Part shown: piece after piece, positions 1-8,005 of the stretch
Numbering within the stretch: the stretch's first letter is position 1
How the letters are laid out: each line of letters begins with the position of its first letter
NCBI RefSeq assembly: GCF_039543385.1
Contig: NZ_BAABJQ010000013.1
Span: forward strand, 62,001-126,000
Length of the DNA: 64,000 bases
Direction of reading: 5' to 3'
Source: Rugosimonospora acidiphila
Lineage (GTDB): Bacteria; Actinomycetota; Actinomycetes; Mycobacteriales; Micromonosporaceae
Translations under genes and position numbers: made by a program
The notes under the pieces: model-generated
Seen by the model: only the letters and a program-made list of their open reading frames with translations
What the model was told of the DNA's origin: nothing
Databases searched by the model: none

Positions 1-91
1 CGATCAGCGCTATCCACCACAGCACATGGACGGCGAAGCCCAGGCCACCCAGGATCAGTGCGAGCAGCAGGACGAGGAGAAGGATGGCCAT
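1..91 (-). CDS. Small hydrophobic membrane protein (partial, runs off left edge)
   Basis: The minus strand starts at ATG (bases 89-91) with an AAGGAG ribosome site just upstream and stays open to the window edge, giving about 30 residues. The visible part is almost wholly hydrophobic: MAILLLVLLLALI, then GGLGF and a His-Val-Leu-Trp-Trp stretch. This matches the very small one- or two-helix membrane proteins that are common and unannotated in actinobacteria. Function is unknown. It lies divergent to the cupin gene. Confidence 0.6.
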   Translation of the reverse strand, partial: MAILLLVLLLALILGGLGFAVHVLWWIALI

Positions 92-196
92 GTCACGCTC
101 CTTTGTTCGATGCTGTTCGGTGCCCGATCGGCGCCGGGACCAAACCCGGCCCGCGGTGGTATACCCGAGGTTGGCCGAGTTCGAGGGGAGCCCACG

Positions 197-616
197 ATGG
201 CGGATGAGTGGCATGGCGCGCTGCACCACGTCCGGGCCGGGCAGCTGACTGGTCAGACCGGCCAGACGGCGGGGATGACCCGGCTCGAGGCGGTGTCCGG
301 GAAGACGGTCGGGTCGTCGAAGATCTGGATGGGACAGACGCACGTGGCGCCCGGTACGTCGTCCGGCGACCACCACCACGGTGAGGCGGAGACGGCCATC
401 TACGTCGTGTCGGGCCGCCCGGTCTTCGTGTTCGCCGAGGCCGGCTCCGAGGTGCGGATCGAGACCGAGCCCGGCGACTACGTGTTCGTGCCGCCGTTCG
501 CGCCGCACCGCGAGGAGAACCCGGGTGCCGAGGAGGCGGTGGTGGTCATCGCCCGCAGCAGCCAGGAGGGCATCGTGGTCAACCTGCCCGGCCTGTGGCC
601 GGGCCGCGCCGGATGA
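197..616 (+). CDS. Cupin-domain protein
   Basis: A 139-residue protein starting at ATG 197, behind a GAGGGGAG ribosome site; the open frame runs further upstream but no earlier start is supported. The middle carries a cupin motif: a His-rich GDHHHGEAE segment near residue 60, followed by the second cupin motif PGDYVFVPPFAPHRE. The histidines and glutamate are those that normally bind one metal ion in the small beta-barrel. Single-domain cupins of this size can be isomerases, dioxygenases or sensors, and the sequence does not say which. It converges on the response regulator downstream. Confidence 0.8.
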   Translation: MADEWHGALHHVRAGQLTGQTGQTAGMTRLEAVSGKTVGSSKIWMGQTHVAPGTSSGDHHHGEAETAIYVVSGRPVFVFAEAGSEVRIETEPGDYVFVPPFAPHREENPGAEEAVVVIARSSQEGIVVNLPGLWPGRAG

Positions 617-643
617 CGGTCCGGCATCGCCCGGGGCCGGTGG

Positions 644-1318
644 TCAGCGGCGCGGGGCGAGGTCGCGCGGGCTGACCAGGCCACTCTGGTAGGCGAACAC
701 GACGAGCTGCGCGCGGTCGCGCGCGCCGAGCTTGGTCATCGCCCGGCTGATGTGAGTCTTCGCGGTGGTGGGGCTGAGCACCATGGACTCCGCGATCTCG
801 TCGTTGCTCAGCCCGTGCGCGGCGAGCGCCACCACCTCGCGTTCCCGGTTCGTCAGCGACTCCATTCCCGTCGCCGCTATCGCGTCCGGCGGCCGGGCGA
901 CGAACTCGCTGATCAGCCGCCGGGTGACGGCCGGGGACAGCAGCGCCTCCCCGCTCACCACCACGCGCAGGGCCCGCAGCAGCTCGGCCGGCTGGGTGTC
1001 CTTGAGCAGGAAGCCGCTCGCGCCGGCCCGCAGCGCGCGGAAGATGTACTCGTCGAGTCCGTAGTTGGTCAGGATGACGACGTGCAGGCTGGCCAGCCGC
1101 TCGTCGGCGACGATCTGCCTGGTGGCCTCGATGCCGTCGAGCACGGGCATCTGGATGTCCACCAGTGCGATGTCCGGGCGGTGCACTCTGGCCAGCGCCA
1201 CGGCCTGGGCGCCGTCGGTGGCCTCGGCGACCACCTCGATGTCGTCCTCCGCCTCGAGCAGCGCCCGGATCCCACTGCGGATCAGCGCCTGGTCGTCGGC
1301 CAGCAGAATCCTGATCAC
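644..1318 (-). CDS. LuxR/NarL-family response regulator
   Basis: A 224-residue response regulator. The N-terminal receiver has the acidic pair at residues 8-9 (ADDQ), the phosphoacceptor Asp near residue 54 (ALVDIQMP) and the conserved Lys in FLLKD. The C-terminal LuxR helix-turn-helix begins at LTNREREVV. I chose GTG 1318 because it overlaps the kinase stop codon by four bases (GTGA), which implies translational coupling; an upstream ATG at 1348 would lie inside the kinase gene. It is the output partner of the adjacent kinase. The divergent MFS exporter is the most likely nearby target, which is inference. Confidence 0.92.
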   Translation of the reverse strand: MIRILLADDQALIRSGIRALLEAEDDIEVVAEATDGAQAVALARVHRPDIALVDIQMPVLDGIEATRQIVADERLASLHVVILTNYGLDEYIFRALRAGASGFLLKDTQPAELLRALRVVVSGEALLSPAVTRRLISEFVARPPDAIAATGMESLTNREREVVALAAHGLSNDEIAESMVLSPTTAKTHISRAMTKLGARDRAQLVVFAYQSGLVSPRDLAPRR

Positions 1319-2085
1319 GGCGCCGCCTGTACCGGTAGCTCGGCCCACACCCGGAAGCCGCCGAGCGCCCGCGGTCCGGCGTCCAGCCGGCCGCCGAGCG
1401 CGCTGACCCGTTCCCGCATGCCGATCAGGCCGAGCCCCTGGCCCGCCGACGGGGCGCCGCTGCCCTTACCGTCGTCGTCGATCTGCACCGTCAGGGCGTG
1501 CGGCGCGTATCGCAGGTGGACCGCCGCGTTGGCCTCGCCGGCGTGGCGGCCGACGTTGGTGAGCGCCTCCTGCACGATCCGGTACGCCGCCTGGTCGACG
1601 TCGGGGGGGAGCGGCCGTTGCGGGCCGGTCACGGTCACGGTCACCGGCAGTCCGGCCGAGCGTGCGCGGTCGACCAGGCCGTCCAGGTGACCGAGGCCGC
1701 TGCCGTCGCAGTCGTCCTGGGTGCGCAGCACGCTGAGCGTCGCGCGCAGTTCCCGCGCGGCGTCCGCGCCCGCCTCCTCGATCGCCAGCAGCGCGGGCGG
1801 GACCTCCTCGCCGCGCTTGCGCGCCAGGTGCACCGCCACGCCGGCCTGAAGCTGAACCACCGAGATGCTGTGCGTCAGGGAATCGTGCAGTTCCCGGGCG
1901 ATGCGCAGCCGTTCCTCCACGGCCCTGCGGCGGGCGACCTCGTCCCTGGTCCGCTCGGCCTCCTCGGCGCGCTGCTCGACCTCCCGAAGGTGTAGCTGCC
2001 ACATGCGAAACGCCACCACCATGACGCCGGCCGAGATGAGCCAGCCCGCCCTGTAGAACCTTCCCCACCCGCGATCGGTCAGCAT
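1315..2085 (-). CDS. HisKA_3-type sensor histidine kinase with short N-terminus
   Basis: A 256-residue kinase starting at ATG 2085; an in-frame ATG at 2136 is possible but less likely. There is one obvious membrane segment (AGWLISAGVMVVAF), then a charged coiled linker, the dimerisation/phosphorylation box ELHDSLTHSIS with His about residue 67, the ATPase N box (EALTNVGRHA, about residue 177) and a glycine-rich GLGLIGMRERV box. Many relatives carry four or more N-terminal membrane helices, so this is a short sensor with almost no extracytoplasmic part. It probably senses the membrane or an internal signal. It forms a four-base-overlap operon with the response regulator. Confidence 0.9.
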   Translation of the reverse strand: MLTDRGWGRFYRAGWLISAGVMVVAFRMWQLHLREVEQRAEEAERTRDEVARRRAVEERLRIARELHDSLTHSISVVQLQAGVAVHLARKRGEEVPPALLAIEEAGADAARELRATLSVLRTQDDCDGSGLGHLDGLVDRARSAGLPVTVTVTGPQRPLPPDVDQAAYRIVQEALTNVGRHAGEANAAVHLRYAPHALTVQIDDDGKGSGAPSAGQGLGLIGMRERVSALGGRLDAGPRALGGFRVWAELPVQAAP

Positions 2086-2143
2086 TCTTCGAGCGTACGC
2101 GCCGGGTTCGCCGACACATCCGCTCGCCGGACCCATTGCGGCC

Positions 2144-2159
2144 TACTCCACGTGGAGTA
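2144..2159. promoter_or_regulatory. 16-bp perfect palindrome between two-component genes and exporter
   Basis: TACTCCACGTGGAGTA reads identically on both strands. It sits in the divergent space between the kinase start (2085) and the exporter start (2304), where a dimeric regulator could control both. No other copy was noticed in the window. Confidence 0.55.
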
Positions 2160-2303
2160 CTGCGCGGGTCGGCCGCACCCCAGCCGGCCAGTGGGAACTC
2201 GCTTCCCGGGTACGACGACGGGAGGGTCGCCGGGTCGGCACCATCGGCTCCAGCTTGTGCCGGCACCGACAACCGGTGTGACGGCCGTTCGCGAAGGAGC
2301 CCT

Positions 2304-3758
2304 ATGTCCCAGACCCGAGCCGCGCTGGCTCCCCCCACCGTCCTTCGACCGCAGTTGCCGCTCGGCGTCATCGTGGCGATGGCCTGCCTGGCGCAGTTCA
2401 TGGTCGTGCTCGACTCGACCATCGTCACCGTGGCCCTGCCGGACATGCGCACGGAGCTGGGACTGTCGACCAACCAGCAGCAGTGGGTGGTCAGCGGCTA
2501 CCTGATCACCCTGGGTGGCTTCCTGCTGCTGGCCGCCAGGGCCGGCGACCTGTTGGGCCGCAAACGGGTGTTCCTGTTCGGCGCGGCCGTCTTCACCGCC
2601 GCCAGCCTGGCCGGCGGCCTCGCATCGAGCCCCACCACGCTGCTCGTGGCCCGGATCGTGCAGGGCGTCGGCGCCGCCGCGCTGGCACCCAGCAGCCTGA
2701 GCCTCATCACCGCCAGCCACACCGACGAACACCGGCGGCACCGCGCGCTGGCCCTGTGGAGCATCATGGGCGGGGCTGCCGGGGCGGTCGGGGTCGTGCT
2801 CGGCGGAGTCCTCACCGCCGGGTTGAGCTGGCGGTGGGTGCTGTTCGTCAACCTCCCGCTGGGCGTCGGGCTGCTCGTCGCCGGGATCCTCACCCCGCTG
2901 CCGTCCTCGGCCGGCGCCGAGCGGACCGGGCTCGATGTTCCCGGCGCGCTGAGTGCCACCCTCGGGATCGGTGCACTCACCTATGGGCTGTCGCAGGCGT
3001 CCTCCGACGGGTGGGGGTCGCGCGGCGTGGTGACCGCACTCGTCGTGGCCGCGGTGCTCATCGCCGGCTTCGTGGCGGTCGAGGCCACCAGCTCCCGGCC
3101 GCTGATCCCGCTCGCCCTGTTCCGCCCGCGCGCCCTGCGCATCGGGAACCTGGCCATGCTCAGCCTGGGGGTGACCATGACGTCCGCGTCCTTCTTCATC
3201 TCCCTGTACCTGCAGCAGGCCCTTGGCTACAGCGCACTGCGTACCGGCCTGGCCCTGCTGCCGCTGACCATCGTGCTCGTCGTCGGCGGCCTCGCCTCGC
3301 GCCGGCTCGTGCCCCTCGTCGGCGCCCGCAACCTGCTCGTCGCCGGCGGGCTCATCACGGCCGGTGGCGTCGCCTGGCTGGCCGGTACGCCCGCTCACCC
3401 GGCCTACCTGAGTCACCTCCTGGGCCCGAGCCTCGTCGCCGGGGCGGGCATCAGCCTCATGCTCCTGCCGATCACCCTGGCCGCCACCACCGGCGTCGAC
3501 CCGAGGGACGCCGGTGCCGCCTCCGGTCTGGTCAACACCGCCCGCCAGCTCGGCGGGGCGATCGGCCTCGCGGTGCTGGTCACCGTCGCCGCCACCGCGA
3601 CCACCCACGCCGCCGGCCACTCCACCCGCCTCGTCGCCCTCGTGCACGGCTACCACGTCGCGTTCCTCGTCAACGCGGCCGTGCTGGTCCTCGCCGCCCT
3701 GGCGGCCCTGGCCCTGCCCGCCGAGGCGCGGGCGCGGCGGCGCCAGTCCCTCCGGTGA
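2304..3758 (+). CDS. MFS drug-efflux transporter, DHA2 (EmrB/QacA) type
   Basis: A 484-residue integral membrane protein, the usual length for 14-helix DHA2 antiporters. Start ATG 2304 is preceded by AAGGAG. Family marks are visible: motif D1-like LDSTIVTVALP in helix 1, GDLLGRKRVF (motif A) after helix 2, and RIVQGVGAAALAPSSLSLI (motif C region). These transporters exchange protons for lipophilic drugs or secondary metabolites. Its position divergent from a two-component system, with a shared palindrome, suggests inducible export. Substrate cannot be predicted. A strong hairpin follows the stop. Confidence 0.92.
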   Translation: MSQTRAALAPPTVLRPQLPLGVIVAMACLAQFMVVLDSTIVTVALPDMRTELGLSTNQQQWVVSGYLITLGGFLLLAARAGDLLGRKRVFLFGAAVFTAASLAGGLASSPTTLLVARIVQGVGAAALAPSSLSLITASHTDEHRRHRALALWSIMGGAAGAVGVVLGGVLTAGLSWRWVLFVNLPLGVGLLVAGILTPLPSSAGAERTGLDVPGALSATLGIGALTYGLSQASSDGWGSRGVVTALVVAAVLIAGFVAVEATSSRPLIPLALFRPRALRIGNLAMLSLGVTMTSASFFISLYLQQALGYSALRTGLALLPLTIVLVVGGLASRRLVPLVGARNLLVAGGLITAGGVAWLAGTPAHPAYLSHLLGPSLVAGAGISLMLLPITLAATTGVDPRDAGAASGLVNTARQLGGAIGLAVLVTVAATATTHAAGHSTRLVALVHGYHVAFLVNAAVLVLAALAALALPAEARARRRQSLR

Positions 3759-3764
3759 GCTGAG

Positions 3765-3796
3765 GGCCCCGGCCGGTCGCCGGACCGGCCGGGGCC
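3765..3796 (+). terminator. Strong hairpin after MFS gene
   Basis: Two perfectly complementary 14-base arms (3765-3778 and 3783-3796) flank a GCCG loop six bases after the MFS stop. There is no U-tract, as is usual for actinobacterial terminators. Confidence 0.75.
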
Positions 3797-3890
3797 GGCA
3801 CCCCGGCGGGGGAGGTCCCGCGCGCATCCGCGATCGGAGTGTGCCTCCGTGGGCAGACTGGCGGTTGAGGCGGGCGGGAGAGGCGGCGGG

Positions 3891-5072
3891 ATGACCGGCA
3901 ATCAGGCGGAGCAGGTACTCCGCGGGCGCGAACGGGCGCCCTCCGCCTCCTACATGGAGCTGTTCTTCGACCTGGCGTTCATCTTCTCGCTGACCGAGCT
4001 GACCCGCGTCCTGCTGGTGGATCTCAGCGTGGGTGGGGCGCTGCGCTTCCTGCTGCTGCTGGCCGCCATGTGGTGGGTGTGGACGGTCACCGCCTGGTCG
4101 ACCGACTGGTTCGACCCCGAGCAGCGGTTCGTGCGGGCGCTGCTCGCCTGGGTGATGATCGGGATTCTGCTGCAGGCCGTCGCGTTGACGAGGGCGTTCG
4201 GCCCGGAAGCGCTGGTCTTCGCCGGTACCTATGTGGCCATCCATCTCGGTCGCGGCGCGGGCCTGGCGTACCGGCTGCGCGGGCATCCCGCCGCGCGGCG
4301 CAGCGCCCGGGTGGCGATCTGGTTCGTCATCACCGGCGTGGCGTGGATCGTCGGGGCTCTGGTGCCGGCCGCCCGCCATCCGCTGTGGGCGGTGGCCATC
4401 GTCATCGACGGGACGATCGGGCTGTTCGGGTACCCGGTGCCCGGGCTGGGCCGGTCGACGCAGGCTGAGCTTCGAGTGTCCGGCGAGCACTTCTCCGAGC
4501 GGTTCGGTCAGTTCGTCATCGTGGCCATCGGCGAGTTGATCCTGATGTCGAGCCTCGCCATCCGCGAGGTCGGTTTCCACCCGGCCAGCACCGTCGCGTT
4601 CGTGCTGTCGTTCATCAACGCACTGCTGTTCACCCAGATCTACCACCTGCCGCTCGGGCGCGGGCTGCCCGCCTTCATGGAGGAGTCCCGCACCCCGGGT
4701 CGCACGGCGCTGATCTCCGGATATCTCCACTATCTGCTGCTGGCCGGCATCCTGACCGCCAGCGCCGGCAACGTGTTGGTGATCGAGCACGCGGGCGGGC
4801 CGGGGCAGATCCGGTACAGCCTGGTCGTGGTCGTCGGGGCCGCGGTGTTCCTGGCCTGGCGAATCGTGCTGCTGTTCGCGGCGGCCGGCCGGGCGGCGTG
4901 GTGGCGGGCGCTCGCGCTGGTGGCGGTCCTCGCCGTGGTCCCGGCCACGGCGCGGCTGCACCCCGTCACGGCGACCGCGGGGGTGGACCTCGTGCTGTTC
5001 GCCACCGGCCTGGCCGAGGGGGCCCGGGCGCGGCGCGACCTGGGCAAGCCGGCATGGCGTAGCGCCAGCTGA
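3891..5072 (+). CDS. Low-temperature-requirement protein A (LtrA) family membrane protein
   Basis: A 393-residue membrane protein with many hydrophobic segments. I start it at ATG 3891, behind a purine-rich GGGAGAGGCGG stretch; an in-frame GTG at 3849 is less likely. The family hallmarks are present: the N-terminal SYMELFFDLAFIFSLTEL segment and the central SERFGQFVIVAIGELIL segment containing the conserved Glu. LtrA was named from a Listeria cold-growth mutant; the biochemical role is not established, and the gene is very common in actinomycetes. It stands alone between the exporter and the Nudix operon. Confidence 0.9.
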   Translation: MTGNQAEQVLRGRERAPSASYMELFFDLAFIFSLTELTRVLLVDLSVGGALRFLLLLAAMWWVWTVTAWSTDWFDPEQRFVRALLAWVMIGILLQAVALTRAFGPEALVFAGTYVAIHLGRGAGLAYRLRGHPAARRSARVAIWFVITGVAWIVGALVPAARHPLWAVAIVIDGTIGLFGYPVPGLGRSTQAELRVSGEHFSERFGQFVIVAIGELILMSSLAIREVGFHPASTVAFVLSFINALLFTQIYHLPLGRGLPAFMEESRTPGRTALISGYLHYLLLAGILTASAGNVLVIEHAGGPGQIRYSLVVVVGAAVFLAWRIVLLFAAAGRAAWWRALALVAVLAVVPATARLHPVTATAGVDLVLFATGLAEGARARRDLGKPAWRSAS

Positions 5073-5154
5073 GTCCAGCGGGCCGGCTGAGTCCGCCGCG
5101 CCGGCACCCGCGCGGATTCGCGGTATCGCGGCGGCCGGAGGCCGTGCTAAGTTC

Positions 5155-5169
5155 TTCTCGTGCCGAGAA
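5155..5169. promoter_or_regulatory. Inverted repeat upstream of Nudix regulator operon
   Basis: TTCTCG-TGC-CGAGAA, a perfect 6+6 inverted repeat 26-40 bases before the Nudix start. With the following repeat it forms a likely operator for autoregulation by the NrtR-like first gene. Confidence 0.5.
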
Positions 5170-5172
5170 ATA

Positions 5173-5183
5173 CTCACTATGAG
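5173..5183. promoter_or_regulatory. Second inverted repeat overlapping the Nudix ribosome site
   Basis: CTCA-CTA-TGAG is a short perfect inverted repeat that touches the GAGAGG ribosome site of the Nudix gene. Together with the 5155-5169 repeat it could bind a dimeric repressor and block translation or transcription start. Confidence 0.4.
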
Positions 5184-5194
5184 AGGAACTGGCG

Positions 5195-5998
5195 ATGACC
5201 GAGGAGGAGTTCCTCGCGGCGTACGACCCGAGCGCGTTCCCGCCGGTCGCCGTGACCGTCGATGTCGTGGTCCTGACGATCCGCGACGAACAGCTGAACG
5301 TGCTGCTCGTGCGGCGGGGAGAGGCGCCGTACGAGGGCCGCTGGGCGCTGCCGGGCGGCTTCGTGCGGCCCGACGAGGACCTGGCCGCCGGTGCGCAGCG
5401 CGAGCTGGCCGAGGAGACCGGTGTCGGCGCCCGGTTGCGCCGCGTCCACCTGGAGCAGCTGGCCAGCTACGGCGCACCGCGCCGCGATCCGCGCATGCGC
5501 GTGGTCTCCGTGGCGTACCTGGCGTTCGTGCCCGACCTGCCGGAGCCGGCCGCTGGAACCGACGCGCGCGAGTCGGCCTGGGTGCCGGTCGCCGGGCTCG
5601 GGCTGCCCGACGCCGCCGGCGCACCCGGCCGGCCGGTCCGCCAACGGCCCGGTGCGACCCGCGGGCTGGCCTTCGACCACGCCCAGATCCTCGCCGACGG
5701 CCTGGAACGGGCTCGGTCCAAACTGGAGTACACCCCGCTGGCCACCCGCTTCGTCGGCGAGGAGTTCACCATCGCCGAGCTGCGCCGGGTGTACGAGACG
5801 GTGTGGGACGACTCGCTGCACGCCGGCAACTTCCACCGCAAGGTGCTGTCCGTGCCCGGCTTCATGGAGAGCACCGGGGTCACCACCGACCGCGGCGGTT
5901 CCCGGGGCGGCCCGCGCTCCCGCCTGTACCGGGCCGGCGACGCCCGGCTGCTGCACCCGGCCCTGCTGCGACCGTCCCGAGAGGACTCGATCCGATGA
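5195..5998 (+). CDS. NrtR-like Nudix regulator (Nudix domain + winged helix)
   Basis: A 267-residue protein. The N-terminal Nudix fold has a complete Nudix box at residues 55-77: G, five residues, E, seven residues, then RELAEETGV, so hydrolase activity is possible. The C-terminal part (LEYTPLATRFVGEEFT, ELRRVYETVW, NFHRKVLSVPGFMESTG) matches the winged-helix domain of NrtR, the ADP-ribose-responsive repressor of NAD genes. Start ATG 5195 follows GAGAGG. Its stop overlaps the next start (ATGA). Inverted repeats directly upstream suggest autoregulation. It heads a four-gene operon with no NAD biosynthesis genes, so the signal here may be a different nucleotide. Confidence 0.85.
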   Translation: MTEEEFLAAYDPSAFPPVAVTVDVVVLTIRDEQLNVLLVRRGEAPYEGRWALPGGFVRPDEDLAAGAQRELAEETGVGARLRRVHLEQLASYGAPRRDPRMRVVSVAYLAFVPDLPEPAAGTDARESAWVPVAGLGLPDAAGAPGRPVRQRPGATRGLAFDHAQILADGLERARSKLEYTPLATRFVGEEFTIAELRRVYETVWDDSLHAGNFHRKVLSVPGFMESTGVTTDRGGSRGGPRSRLYRAGDARLLHPALLRPSREDSIR

Positions 5999-7023
5999 GC
6001 CGGACCGGCGCCCCCACCGCCCCGCGGGACCTCGCGCTCGGCGAGGCCATCCGGCAGGTGATGTCGGCGGCCGGCGCGCGGGAGCTGTTCGGCGTCCACC
6101 AGCCGGAGCGCCGCTACCGGCAGTTGGCCCGGGCGCTGCACCCGGACCGGGTGCCGGCGGCCGACCGTCCACAAGCGACGGATGCGTTCGTCCGGCTGAC
6201 CTCGCTGTGGCGCGAGCGCCGGGGCGTGGTCATCCGGTCCCGGCACGACGAGTACCGGCTGACCGACCGCCGGTACGCCGGCGACCTGGCCGACCTGTAC
6301 GACGTCGGCGCCGACCGGCTGCTCAAGCTGCCCCGGCAACCGGCCAACAACGACCTCATGGGGCGCGAGGCGTACGCCCTGCGCACGCTGGCGCTGGCGC
6401 TGGCCGAGAATTCCCGCTACCTGCCGTACGTGCCGCGGCTGGTGGACTCGTTCCGGCTCGAGGACACCGCGACCGGTGCCCGTCGGCTGGTGAATGTCGT
6501 GTCGGCGGCGCCCGGACTGCACAGCCTCGCCGAGGTGCGCCGGGCCTACCCGGACGGCGTCGATCCACGGGACGTGGCCTGGATGTGGCGGCGGCTGCTC
6601 GTCGCGCTCGGCTTCGCGCACCGCGCCGGGTTCGTGCACGGGGCCGTGCTGCCCGATCACGTGCTCATCGAACCGACGGGGCACGGGCTGGTGCTGATCG
6701 ACTGGTGCTACTCGGCCGACCTGGACACGGGGATGGGCGGCGACCGGATCCCGGCGATGGTGCCGCAGTACGCCGCGTGGTACCCGGCCGAGGTGTCCGG
6801 CCGCCAGGACCCGGGGCCGGGTACCGACCTCGCCATGGCCAGCCGGTGCATGACCTGGCTGATGGGCGAGCGAGCGCCCCAGCCGCTGCGCCGCTTCGCC
6901 GCCGGCTGCCAGCTGGATCCCATGAGCCACCGCCCGAACGACGCCTGGCGGCTGCTCGCCGAACTCGACGAGCTATTGGAAAGACTGTTCGGCCCTCGAA
7001 GGTTTCGACCGTTCACCCTCTAA
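5995..7023 (+). CDS. J-domain-like plus protein-kinase-like (probable pseudokinase) protein
   Basis: A 342-residue protein joined by a four-base overlap to the Nudix gene. Residues 30-75 resemble a J domain: YRQLARALHPDRVP holds the HPD tripeptide at 49-51 that in DnaJ stimulates Hsp70 ATPase. From about residue 90 it resembles a protein kinase: LLKLPR may supply the ATP lysine (111) and REAYAL the helix-C glutamate (125). The catalytic loop reads FVHGAVLPDHVLI where HRDxKxxN is expected, and the DFG position reads IDW. The catalytic Asp of the HRD loop is therefore absent, which suggests a pseudokinase or an atypical kinase. This reading rests on motifs only. Confidence 0.65.
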   Translation: MSRTGAPTAPRDLALGEAIRQVMSAAGARELFGVHQPERRYRQLARALHPDRVPAADRPQATDAFVRLTSLWRERRGVVIRSRHDEYRLTDRRYAGDLADLYDVGADRLLKLPRQPANNDLMGREAYALRTLALALAENSRYLPYVPRLVDSFRLEDTATGARRLVNVVSAAPGLHSLAEVRRAYPDGVDPRDVAWMWRRLLVALGFAHRAGFVHGAVLPDHVLIEPTGHGLVLIDWCYSADLDTGMGGDRIPAMVPQYAAWYPAEVSGRQDPGPGTDLAMASRCMTWLMGERAPQPLRRFAAGCQLDPMSHRPNDAWRLLAELDELLERLFGPRRFRPFTL

Positions 7024-7039
7024 GGTTCTAGGAGGAGCC

Positions 7040-8005
7040 ATGGGAAGCGGAATCTGGTCCACCGACGTGTACGACGCCGCGAAGCGCTACCGCGCGGCAA
7101 CCGGTACCAGCGCGTTCGCCTACAGCGACGGCGGGGCGCGCACGGTCCACGCCGACCTCGACCCGCGTGGCGTGAGGGCACGGGAGAGCCGGGACTCGGC
7201 CGAGCACCCCGACTCGCTGGCCATCGCCGTGCTGTTCGACGTCACCGGATCGATGGGACACGTGCCCCGGGTGCTGCAGACCAAGCTGCCGCAGCTGTTG
7301 GGTCTGTTGCTGCGCAAGGGGTACGCCACCGACCCGCAGATCATGTTCGGCGCGATCGGCGACGCCACCTGCGACCGGGCGCCCCTGCAGGTCGGCCAGT
7401 TCGAGTCGGACAACCGGATGGACGACGACCTCGGCCGCATCGTGCTGGAGGGCGGCGGTGGCGGCCAGCTGACGGAATCCTACGAGCTGGCCATGTACTT
7501 CATGGCCCGGCACACGACGATCGACTGCCAGGTGCGGCGCGGCCGGCGCGGATACCTGTTCATCATCGGTGACGAGCTGGCCTACCCCCGGGTCAAGGCG
7601 CATGAGGTGCGCGACGTGATCGGCGACGACCTGACCGAGGACATCCCGGTGCGGCAGATAGTGGACGAGGTGCGCCGCTCCTACGACACCTACTACCTGC
7701 TGCCGGCCGGCAGCGCGCACGCGGGCGACGGCCGCGTGCTCGGCTTCTGGCGGGGCCTGCTGGGCCAGAACGCGATCGAGCTGGACGACCTGGACGCGGT
7801 GTGCGAGACCATCGCGTTGACCGTCGGGCTCGGCGAGGCGGCCGTGGACCTCGACGAGGGCCTGGCCGACCTGGACGAGTTCGGCTCGGATGCCACGGGG
7901 TCGGTGTCCAAGGCACTGGCCCGGGTGGGCGCCGACCTCGGCGCGGTGGCCCGTTCGGCGCTGCCGGACACGGCGGCCACCGACGACCGGGTGGCCCGGC
8001 TGTGA
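7040..8005 (+). CDS. VWA (von Willebrand factor A)-domain protein
   Basis: A 321-residue protein starting at ATG 7040 behind a strong AGGAGGAG ribosome site, 16 bases after the pseudokinase gene. The VWA core starts near residue 60 with AIAVLFDVTGSMG, a metal-ion-dependent adhesion site in the DxTxS form (D67, T69, S71) instead of the commoner DxSxS. There is no signal peptide, so it acts in the cytoplasm, where VWA proteins usually scaffold metal-dependent assemblies. The C-terminal 60 residues are acidic and hydrophobic. Its stop overlaps the next GTG start by four bases. Confidence 0.8.
   Translation: MGSGIWSTDVYDAAKRYRAATGTSAFAYSDGGARTVHADLDPRGVRARESRDSAEHPDSLAIAVLFDVTGSMGHVPRVLQTKLPQLLGLLLRKGYATDPQIMFGAIGDATCDRAPLQVGQFESDNRMDDDLGRIVLEGGGGGQLTESYELAMYFMARHTTIDCQVRRGRRGYLFIIGDELAYPRVKAHEVRDVIGDDLTEDIPVRQIVDEVRRSYDTYYLLPAGSAHAGDGRVLGFWRGLLGQNAIELDDLDAVCETIALTVGLGEAAVDLDEGLADLDEFGSDATGSVSKALARVGADLGAVARSALPDTAATDDRVARL

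Noticed and set aside
2079..5624. A 1181-codon open frame on the minus strand
   Set aside because: It runs antisense through the exporter, LtrA and Nudix genes, its composition is Arg/Gly/Pro/Gln-rich with no domain, and it reflects high GC in the third codon positions of the real genes.
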